From contig PBSR01000127.1 in assembly GCA_002726335.1 (NCBI GenBank), positions 1 through 38,407 of the forward strand: 38,407 bases of DNA, given 5' to 3'. The position numbers and the translations under genes were made by a program. Below are positions 32,631 to 38,407 of this stretch, piece by piece (the stretch's first letter is position 1; each line of letters begins with the position of its first letter). The notes below the pieces were generated by a model that was given only the letters and a program-made list of their open reading frames with translations, was not told where the DNA came from and did not search any database. The stretch comes from Gemmatimonadaceae bacterium. GTDB lineage: Bacteria; Latescibacterota; UBA2968; UBA8231.

Positions 32631-33617
32631 ATGCACGCAGGCACACAGCAGTTCACCACCACGGACAAAGACCTCGAGTTCCTCGCCCGCCATGGCGTCA
32701 CCGCCAAGAACGAGAATTTCCTCACCTTCGATCGCGACACGGGCTGGGATGTGGCGGAACTGATCGAAAAGAAGGAAAAGTGCGCCAGGTTCGGCGTCGA
32801 CATGGAGATGGTGGCCATCCCCATCACCCAGCTGAACCGCGACGGTGGTTCGATTCCAGCCTACATGCTGGGCGACTTCCGCAAGGGAGATGAAGAAATC
32901 GAACTGGTCTGCACCTTGATCAGGCAGGCAGCAGAGGCCGGCATTCCGGCGATCAAGTACTACCTCTGCGAGATGGAGAATCAGCGCACCGAAAGTGTCC
33001 CCCTCGGTCGGGGCAACTCACGCTACAGCACCTGGGACCTGGAAAAAGCGGACAGCACCCCACGCTTCGGCAAGCCGCTCACGGCCGAGGTAAACTGGAA
33101 GCGCATCACTCACTATCTGGAGCGGGTCGTCCCCGTCGCCGAACAATGCAAGGTGCGTATGGCCTGCCACCCCTGCGATCCTTGGCTTCCCCCGGGCTTC
33201 AAGGGCGTTGATCGCGTGCTCGGCGGCCCCGACGGCTTCAAGAAGTTCATCGGGATCTGCCCCAGCGACTATCACGGCGTCAACCTGTGCCTGGGCTGCA
33301 TGGCCGAAGCCTCCACGGACCCGGTGAACGATGTTCCCGAGATCATCCGCAACTTCGGCTCACGCAACAAGATCTTCCTGTGTCACTTCCGCAACATCGT
33401 CGGCGGCCGCAACAAGTTTCAGGAGGTCTGGCCGGATGAAGGGGTGATGAGCATGTACCGCAACATCAGTGCTCTCAAAGAGGTGGGATATCCGCACATG
33501 ATCGTGCCCGACCACGCACCGGGTCACGAAGACTCCGACGGCTACCAGGCCTGGGCCTACCAGTTCGGCTACATCCAGGCCATGATTCAGGCGGTGACGG
33601 AGGCGGGGACCATTTAG
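32631..33617 (+). CDS. uxuA: Mannonate dehydratase (UxuA family)
   Basis: 328 residues, a little shorter than the 350-394 of well-known UxuA proteins. Seen: H180 in MACHPCDPWLPPG (usually HPDDPP), C220 in NLCLGCMAE, H252 in LCHFRNIVG and D294 in IVPDHAPGH, in the order of the metal-binding residues of UxuA. The enzyme removes water from D-mannonate to give 2-keto-3-deoxy-gluconate in hexuronate breakdown; it acts in the cytoplasm. The start is the ATG following GGGAGTTCCCC. The HPCDP variant and shorter length mean that a related sugar acid is possible. Its last 4 bases overlap the convergent SUMF1-fusion gene. Confidence 0.82.
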   Translation: MHAGTQQFTTTDKDLEFLARHGVTAKNENFLTFDRDTGWDVAELIEKKEKCARFGVDMEMVAIPITQLNRDGGSIPAYMLGDFRKGDEEIELVCTLIRQAAEAGIPAIKYYLCEMENQRTESVPLGRGNSRYSTWDLEKADSTPRFGKPLTAEVNWKRITHYLERVVPVAEQCKVRMACHPCDPWLPPGFKGVDRVLGGPDGFKKFIGICPSDYHGVNLCLGCMAEASTDPVNDVPEIIRNFGSRNKIFLCHFRNIVGGRNKFQEVWPDEGVMSMYRNISALKEVGYPHMIVPDHAPGHEDSDGYQAWAYQFGYIQAMIQAVTEAGTI

Positions 33618-35212
33618 CCCTCGGCGCGCACCGTACGAAACCCCAGGCTGTAGAACCAGCGCCCGGTGCCATCGGCGTCGCGATAGGTACTGCGGATGTT
33701 GGCCGCCTGCTTCGTCCAGCCGCCACCGCGCACGCAGAACAGTTCCCGCTTCAGGGCTGCCTCCTGGATCCAGTCGAGGTCTGGCGCTGTCTCGTCGAAG
33801 TCGAGCATGGGAGTCCCTCCGGGATAGGGGTGATACTCGTCGAAGCACCACTCCTTGACGTTCCCCGCCAGGTCCCACACACCTTCGTCGGTAACACCCG
33901 CCGGAAAACTCCTGATCTGCGTTGTGCCGCCATAGTGGTAGTCATAGCTGGCGTGCTCAGGTGTGGGTGACTCCTCGCCCCACGGATAGGTCCGCCCCGT
34001 GAGCCCTCGCGCCGCGCGCTCCCACTGGGCTTCGGTGGGCAGCTGTCGGTCGTGCCAGGCTGCCCAGGCAAGGGCAGCGGAATAACTCACGTACACCACC
34101 GGAAAGTTCTCTCGACCGGACACGACTTCGTACGCCTGCCCCTCGGCTGCGACGATGCCGCACTGGTCCGGATTGGCCATGGCCTCCACGTAGTGCTCGT
34201 CGAATGACGTCTCATTAAGAAAGCCGGCGAACTGGGCCACCGTCACCGGATGCCGGTCGATCCAGTAGCCCTCCAGCTCGACCTCGTGTGCCGGACTGGT
34301 GTCGGGAGAGGATTCGTCTGGGCCCATGGTGAAACGGCACGGCGGGATCCACACCATGTCTGCCGGGACCGACTCGACGATGGCGGGGCGTGGCAGCGCC
34401 GGTGCCGCCGCCCGCCTTTCGATTTCGTCATCCCTCTCGGTGCCGGCCACCCGGTCGCTGAAGTAGACCCGTCCCCACGCCTCGGGGATGTGTAGGTCGC
34501 CGCAGTTCGTCGAGTTCCAGATCCAGTCCTCACAGCGTGATCCCTCGACCTTGGCACAGCTCAGCCCGGTCGTGTCGTGCGGGTACTGCACCCGGGAGAA
34601 GTTCACCCGGAAGGACTGGCCCCGCAGCGGCGGGATCGTCGCCTGCGTACGATCGTGTGTGCGAATCGCACGCCAGGGCCAGGCCACCTCCACCGTCCAG
34701 CCGGTGTCCGTGTCGTGATGATTGTTCAGCGTGCCCTGCACCTGCACGGCGTGGCGCACACCGTCGATGTCGTACGCGGTCTCCAGACAGGAACGGCGGT
34801 GATACTCGCGCGGGTGAAACATGTCCCACACCGTGTTCAACGGGTTGATCTCGAACTCGTAGTAGTTGTCGCCCCGTTCGTCGACATCGAGGAAGATCTC
34901 GAAGTCGTTGTCCTTGTAGATCACCGCGTCGCGCTCGGTGATCGAGCCCCAGACATTCTCCTCCTGCAGCCGCGCCGCGAAGTACAGATGGTCGTCATCC
35001 CACAGAATCGCGGCCCGCGTCATCCGCCAGGGGGCGGGAGCATTCGGCGCCTGGTGATCCTCGAAGGGCTCCGTCCACGGCGCGTCCCACCAGGCTTTCT
35101 TGTCGAGATTGCCGTCGACGGAGATCGGCGCACTCGCCCGGTAGACGACGTAGGTACGGGGCAGGAACAAGCCGCCGGGGTGGCGGCTGGTGATGGGGAG
35201 CGTCGGACTCAA
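33614..35212 (-). CDS. CBM9-like domain fused to SUMF1 domain lacking the FGE catalytic cysteines
   Basis: 532 residues. The first 250 are CBM9-like: APISVDGNLDKKAWWDAPW, then YFAARLQEENVW, DNDFEIFLDVDERGDNYYEF and a later GWTVEVAWPWRAI. From about residue 290 a SUMF1/FGE fold follows: DMVWIPPCRFTMGPDESSPD, GYWIDRHPVTVAQFAGFLN, LPTEAQWERAARGLTGRTYPW and VWDLAGNVKEWCFDEY to GFRTVRAEG. In sulfatase-activating enzymes two cysteines lie in the last 40 residues; here the matching stretch (ANIRSTYRDADG) has Ser/Thr and no cysteine, so it is not a formylglycine-generating enzyme. Other SUMF1 proteins act as lectin-like or PvdO/EgtB-type enzymes. No signal peptide is evident. The start is TTG 35212, overlapping the MotA-FliG stop as TTGA. 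Confidence 0.78.
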   Translation of the reverse strand: MSPTLPITSRHPGGLFLPRTYVVYRASAPISVDGNLDKKAWWDAPWTEPFEDHQAPNAPAPWRMTRAAILWDDDHLYFAARLQEENVWGSITERDAVIYKDNDFEIFLDVDERGDNYYEFEINPLNTVWDMFHPREYHRRSCLETAYDIDGVRHAVQVQGTLNNHHDTDTGWTVEVAWPWRAIRTHDRTQATIPPLRGQSFRVNFSRVQYPHDTTGLSCAKVEGSRCEDWIWNSTNCGDLHIPEAWGRVYFSDRVAGTERDDEIERRAAAPALPRPAIVESVPADMVWIPPCRFTMGPDESSPDTSPAHEVELEGYWIDRHPVTVAQFAGFLNETSFDEHYVEAMANPDQCGIVAAEGQAYEVVSGRENFPVVYVSYSAALAWAAWHDRQLPTEAQWERAARGLTGRTYPWGEESPTPEHASYDYHYGGTTQIRSFPAGVTDEGVWDLAGNVKEWCFDEYHPYPGGTPMLDFDETAPDLDWIQEAALKRELFCVRGGGWTKQAANIRSTYRDADGTGRWFYSLGFRTVRAEG

Positions 35213-36321
35213 GGCAGCGAAATGTGCCCGTCCTTCGCCAGGCGGACGATCTGGTGACAGATGGCGGCGTGGATGCCGGCCACCTCCTCGGCGCCGGTCT
35301 CGGCGACGAAACCCGTCTGGGAGAGGATGAAAATGCGCACACGATCTGACATATTCCGCGTCAGCTTTTCGCGGACCGGCTCCGTGGCCCCCACGAGGGC
35401 GGCTACAAGGGAGCTCTGATCAATCTCCCGCAACAGCCCCTGGATCTCGCGGTCGGCGAGCTTCGTGATGTCGGCGAAGGCGAATTCCGCCGGACCGAGT
35501 TCGGCGGCGCGGCGCTTCACCTCTTCGACGAAGGCCGCGTCGGGAAGGGACACCGGTTCGGGAGTGGTCGACTGATGATCTCCCGAGGGCCGATGGGCGG
35601 GCGCCAGAAAGACCGCTAGCTTGTGTTCGACGATCCGCGGATGGTCACCGGACTGGATGGCCATGACCGCTTCGATGACCATTCGCTTCTGCAGGACTTC
35701 GGCCTCGCTGTATCCACGCAACTTATTGGCGATCGGTGCTGCCAGCGCCCAGACAGCGACCCCGTAGAGCAGGGGCAGGGCCGACAGGTGCACGGCCTGC
35801 AGAAGCTCCGTGTTGCGCCCGGTAAAAGCGATCAGGGCCACCGGCGCCACCGCCAGGCCCATGGTCAGGAAGCAACGACCGACCACATGGATTGCCCGCC
35901 GGGCCTGCTCGTGCCGCTGCTCGATGAACTGCAGCTCAGTCTCGAGAATATCCATGACGAGATCTGGCTCGGTGCCGTCAACGGCCAACAAGATGCCCTG
36001 CCGGAGGAAAGGGTCATCAGCATGCCGCTCTACGTCAGCTTCAAGGGCGAGTAACCCCTCGGCAGCTGCCAGCTCGGCCAGCTGCGCGGACCGCTTGACG
36101 GTGTGGGTGGGCGACACGTCGCGGGTGAACAGCGTCCGCATGAGGACGGGACCCAGACCCAGAACCTGGCGCAGAGGCATTGCGATCAGCGTCATGGCCA
36201 CTCCGCCGCCCCAGACGATGGCGAGTAGAGGGCCTTCCAGAAGCATGCCAAGATCGCCGGTAGCCACTGCCAGCAGGGCCGCGACGAATCCGATCAATCC
36301 AACGAGAGTTGCTATATCCAT
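35209..36321 (-). CDS. MotA stator protein fused to a FliG C-terminal (torque) domain
   Basis: 370 residues. Residues 1-240 are a complete MotA: two N-terminal helices (to about 20 and 31-49), the cytoplasmic loop with LAELAAAEGLLALEADVERH, DPFLRQGILLAVDGTEPDL, LETELQFIEQRHEQ, two further helices (about 151-166 and 178-196) with LLYGVAVWALAAPIANKLRG, and the standard end AVMAIQSGDHPRIVEHKLA. The conserved Pro before TMG is Leu (L152), while the Pro of helix 4 (P196) is kept. After a 40-residue linker, residues about 262-370 follow the FliG C-terminal domain in order: FAFADITKLADREIQGLLRE, DQSSLVAALVGATEPVREKL, TRNMSDRV and AGIHAAICHQIVRLA, including the charged torque-helix residues. No MotB lies next to it. 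The ATG follows AGGAG by 3 bases. The downstream SUMF1-fusion gene overlaps its stop. Confidence 0.8.
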   Translation of the reverse strand: MDIATLVGLIGFVAALLAVATGDLGMLLEGPLLAIVWGGGVAMTLIAMPLRQVLGLGPVLMRTLFTRDVSPTHTVKRSAQLAELAAAEGLLALEADVERHADDPFLRQGILLAVDGTEPDLVMDILETELQFIEQRHEQARRAIHVVGRCFLTMGLAVAPVALIAFTGRNTELLQAVHLSALPLLYGVAVWALAAPIANKLRGYSEAEVLQKRMVIEAVMAIQSGDHPRIVEHKLAVFLAPAHRPSGDHQSTTPEPVSLPDAAFVEEVKRRAAELGPAEFAFADITKLADREIQGLLREIDQSSLVAALVGATEPVREKLTRNMSDRVRIFILSQTGFVAETGAEEVAGIHAAICHQIVRLAKDGHISLP

Positions 36322-36327
36322 CTGCTC

Positions 36328-36508
36328 CTATCCCATCCATGCCCCGCCAGAGACACTGATAGACTGGCCGGTGAGAAACGCCGCTTCTTCCGAAGCCAGA
36401 AAGGCCGCCGACCGCGCCACATCCTCGGGCTGGGCGATGCGCCCAAGTGGCGTCATCGCCTCGTTCTGCCCATGAACTCCTGCCGATCGGCGGGGAGGTC
36501 CGCTTCAG
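36328..36508 (-). pseudogene. C-terminal fragment of a short-chain dehydrogenase (SDR), interrupted
   Basis: The end of the fragment is unmistakable: [20 protein letters not shown], then [16 protein letters not shown] and TAG at 36330-36328, the final 45 residues of FabG-like SDR enzymes. Upstream a different frame gives [12 protein letters not shown], which fits the part just before it, with one base missing near 36470. The rest of the gene, about 190 residues including the NAD site and Tyr-x-x-x-Lys, is not present; in its place the RelE stop abuts the fragment. The stop lies 6 bases before the MotA-FliG start, so SDR and MotA-FliG may once have been one operon. Confidence 0.6.
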
Positions 36509-36769
36509 CTATCCGTAGACGCTGGAACGGTGGCCGATCTTCACGAGATAAGCGACGAGGGCGTCGTCCTCAACAGAGTAGACGATTCGGTACTGGCCTT
36601 GTCGGACCCGATACCGTTCCTGCCCTGTCAACTTCTCGCAGCCGGGTGGCCACGGATCACCTCCCAGGGATTGCATTCGCTGCACGATCCTTTGCCGGGT
36701 CTTCTTCTGAGGGATCATTTCGAGTTCTCGAACTGCAGATGGCTTGATTTGGATATTATGTCTTGCCAC
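36509..36769 (-). CDS. relE: RelE/ParE-superfamily toxin
   Basis: 86 residues, the standard size. Seen: the helix RELEMIPQKKTRQRIVQRMQ, the LTGQERYRVRQGQYRIVYSV motif that marks RelE, and a C-terminus GHRSSVYG. RelE proteins cleave mRNA on the ribosome and are held in check by the partner antitoxin. The start is GTG 36769, overlapping the antitoxin end by 14 bases. The conserved Arg-rich loop and terminal aromatic are present, so it could be active. It sits inside the remains of an SDR gene. Confidence 0.85.
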   Translation of the reverse strand: MARHNIQIKPSAVRELEMIPQKKTRQRIVQRMQSLGGDPWPPGCEKLTGQERYRVRQGQYRIVYSVEDDALVAYLVKIGHRSSVYG

Positions 36770-36989
36770 TGAGCTTCAGAGACTTGACGACCTCCTCAAA
36801 GGAGAGATTTGGCTCCTCCGCTCGCTGTTCGAAGGCGGCCAAGTCCTCGGCATCTTCGCTGAGGGTAGTTTTCACCGCGTCATTGACCAGATCTGAGATG
36901 GACCGATCGGTCTCAGCGGCCTTCATCCTGAGGGCACGATGGATGTCCGGGTCGAAGTAGATCGTACTTCTCTTTGCAGCTTCGCTCAT
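36756..36989 (-). CDS. Ribbon-helix-helix antitoxin, partner of RelE
   Basis: 77 residues. Seen: N-terminal beta-strand RSTIYFDPDIHRALRMKAA, then the helix-turn-helix portion SISDLVNDAVKTTL, which is the CopG/RHH fold, and an acidic tail AAFEQRAEEPNLSFEEVV that would bind the toxin. These antitoxins bind their own promoter as dimers and repress the pair. The toxin start overlaps the last codons. The promoter should lie between 36990 and 37030. Confidence 0.83.
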   Translation of the reverse strand: MSEAAKRSTIYFDPDIHRALRMKAAETDRSISDLVNDAVKTTLSEDAEDLAAFEQRAEEPNLSFEEVVKSLKLSGKT

Positions 36990-37030
36990 GATCAGAAGTA
37001 TCCCATTCAGACGTTGTAACTGTCAAGACG

Positions 37031-37290
37031 TCATAGCGTCACTTCTCGCCTTTCGCTCCCTGATGGATTCGTGCCGGCTTCGCATGCGGAGTCCAATAGA
37101 GAGGCCCGGCGCTCAGAAGAAGCGATCGGTGGCGCCCGTGCCGGATGGCCAACCCCTCTCAGGTATCTGCGGATGGACCCCGGGCCGGCGAGAGCTCCCA
37201 CGATCTTAACCCTTCCCCCGCACCGATCACATACGGTCACGTCAAACTGGAACACCCGAGCCAGCAGTACAGGCCGGGCCGATCTATTAT
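37031..37290 (-). pseudogene. IS91-type transposase, C-terminal remnant
   Basis: The minus frame reads LARVFQFDVTVCDRCGGRVK, then IVGALAGPGSIRRYLRGVGHP, the C-terminal end of IS91/ISCR-family Y2 transposases, which usually finish with a CxxCGG motif and IRxILxHLG. Only about 80 residues are present. The stretch upstream of it, to about 37406, has no matching sequence, so the main catalytic part of the transposase is missing. No insertion-sequence ends could be defined. Together with the toxin-antitoxin pair and the SDR fragment it marks a recombination scar. Confidence 0.55.
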
Positions 37291-37406
37291 TGATGGCACC
37301 CCGGGGCCCAGGATTGTCCCCGCGATCTGGGCCGCGCATGTTCTTCACCCGCTTCGTCAATTCCCCATCGACTCCTGGCCTAGGGCCCGGGCGGAGGCGC
37401 TCCTAG

Positions 37407-38407
37407 ATGGATCACCAGCCACAAGAGCCACGTCTCCTGGAGGTAAGGGCCGGACCGGGTGTGCGCCACGGCATGTGGCTGAACTACGGAGTGCGCGACG
37501 GCCTGCCCTCCTCCTGCATCGTGGATGCTGTACAGGATCTGAGCGGCAGGATCTGGTTTGCCAGCTCGCAGACCGGGGTCAGCTGCTTTGATGGTCACAC
37601 CTTCACCAACCTGACCCCCACGGGGGTCCCACCCGGAACAGGGGTGCTGTCCCTGGCGCTTGACCTGGACGGAGATCTGTGGCTGGCCAGCTACGGCGGG
37701 GGCCTGGTCAGATACGACGGCAGAGAGTTCACGTGCTTCACGGTTGAGGACGGGCTCTCAGGATGGAAAATCACCGCCGTTCTGACCGACACCCGGGGTC
37801 GCATCTGGTGTGCCGTCGGGGACCTGTATGACCCCTCCTACCGAGGGGGCGTGCACTACTTCGACGGCCGTTGCCTGGTGTCGTGCCAAGGGGCTGGCGA
37901 ATTGGTGGGCGCCAATGTCCTGAGCCTTGCCGAAGATAGCGACGGCGTGATATGGGCGGGCACCCATGGCCGCGGCGCGTGGCAGCTGGCGAACGCGGGC
38001 GCCCGTCGGGTGACGCCAGAGCGGGGAGGGATGGAAGACGAGGTGTGGTCCATGGCCCTGGATTCAACAGGCCGGATGTGGCTGGGGACCGGGTCGGGGG
38101 TGGCCCGCGCCGTGGATGGCCGCCTCGAGAGCGTGCCCGGGACAGGGGCCATGGAAGGCGTGGCCGTGCTGGCGATGCACGAGGACGACCAGGGGCGGAT
38201 GTGGCTGGGCTACGAACGGTGGCGGCATCAGCCGGCTGTCCGGCGATCGACGAACCACGTACACCACCGCAGAAGGGCTGGCGGGCAACCAGGTGTGGTC
38301 GGTGACACCCGATCGCGAGGGCCATCTCTGGATGGGGACCCTGGGTGGCGGCGTCAGTCGGTACGACGGCCGGTACATTCGGCACTACAGCACGGCGGAT
38401 GGCCTTC
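37407..38407 (+). CDS. Two-component-regulator propeller protein, runs off the window
   Basis: From ATG 37407 (GGAGG 9 bases upstream) the frame gives repeats of the regulator propeller (Reg_prop) type: YGVRDGLPSSCIVDAVQDLS, GRIWFAS, GLVRYDGREFTCFTVEDGLS, then DSDGVIWAGT and DSTGRMWLGTGSGV. Each repeat of about 40-45 residues ends in the form D-G-x-x-W-x-G-T. The first seven or so units are in one frame to about 38216. From 38218 the pattern goes on one frame over as GGGISRLSGDRRTTYTTAEG and HLWMGTLGGGVSRYDG to the end of the window. Such propellers are sensor domains of hybrid histidine kinases or guanylate cyclases. No signal peptide is seen at the N-terminus. Either the gene has a frameshift at 38217 or the sequence has an inserted base. 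Confidence 0.72.
   Translation, partial: MDHQPQEPRLLEVRAGPGVRHGMWLNYGVRDGLPSSCIVDAVQDLSGRIWFASSQTGVSCFDGHTFTNLTPTGVPPGTGVLSLALDLDGDLWLASYGGGLVRYDGREFTCFTVEDGLSGWKITAVLTDTRGRIWCAVGDLYDPSYRGGVHYFDGRCLVSCQGAGELVGANVLSLAEDSDGVIWAGTHGRGAWQLANAGARRVTPERGGMEDEVWSMALDSTGRMWLGTGSGVARAVDGRLESVPGTGAMEGVAVLAMHEDDQGRMWLGYERWRHQPAVRRSTNHVHHRRRAGGQPGVVGDTRSRGPSLDGDPGWRRQSVRRPVHSALQHGGWP

Noticed and set aside
1..38407. tRNA, rRNA, riboswitch or CRISPR array
   Set aside because: I read both strands for cloverleaf-type segments, regular direct repeats and known riboswitch cores and found none that I could support.

Overview
The window is GC-rich, densely coded bacterial DNA from an organism with a large carbohydrate and small-molecule scavenging repertoire. 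It holds three phytanoyl-CoA-dioxygenase-like (PhyH) oxygenases, three Gfo/Idh/MocA oxidoreductases, three uroporphyrinogen-decarboxylase-like (UroD-like) methyltransferase-type proteins, a DUF6807/PmoA-type protein, CBM9-like domains and a SUMF1 domain. This combination is typical of Latescibacterota/Poribacteria-type genomes of the FCB neighbourhood. That placement is an inference from gene content; no rRNA or marker gene is present to prove it.

Layout, left to right. Positions 1-3248 are a minus-strand operon: PhyH, cupin, Ldh_2-type dehydrogenase, UroD-like protein cut by the window edge. Positions 3384-8089 are plus-strand genes: exported phosphoesterase-like protein, Gfo/Idh/MocA, neutral-ceramidase-like protein, PhyH. 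At 8093-8256 lies a 164-base element with 19-base perfect terminal inverted repeats. Positions 8256-12477 (minus) carry two paralogous ABC-2 permeases and a HEAT/CBM9 lipoprotein. Positions 12779-17004 carry a UroD-like gene, a galactonate-dehydratase-type enolase with an isochorismatase-like hydrolase, and an archaeal/eukaryotic-type THUMP tRNA methyltransferase. Positions 17168-19881 are a YtrA-type GntR regulator, an ABC ATPase whose C-terminus has been knocked out of frame, and a permease. Positions 19894-24081 (minus) are PhyH, Gfo, DUF6807, DapA-like, and a decayed mazEF pair. Positions 24186-30301 hold a GH20-domain protein, a decayed endonuclease/phosphatase gene, a GH4 glycosidase, a CBM9 gene remnant, and a Gfo/UroD-like pair. 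Positions 30364-33617 hold a frameshifted hybrid histidine kinase and, divergently, mannonate dehydratase.

The right end (33614-38407) is the most unusual part. A single gene at 35209-36321 encodes a complete MotA-type stator subunit followed by a FliG C-terminal (torque) domain in one polypeptide. It is translationally coupled to a CBM9-SUMF1 fusion whose SUMF1 domain lacks the catalytic cysteine pair, and no MotB is adjacent. Upstream of it is a scrap island: a short-chain dehydrogenase tail, a RelE/ribbon-helix-helix toxin-antitoxin pair and an IS91-type transposase remnant. The window ends in a two-component-regulator beta-propeller gene.

The metabolic genes make sense as scavenging of sugars and sugar acids: GH4 and GH20-like hydrolases, Gfo oxidoreductases, galactonate- and mannonate-dehydratases, and a DapA-like aldolase. 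Oxygenases and UroD-like proteins are added for substrates with methyl or alkyl substituents. At least six coding regions carry single-base frame disruptions. Some also carry internal deletions or nonsense codons and are genuine pseudogenes; others could be sequencing indels.
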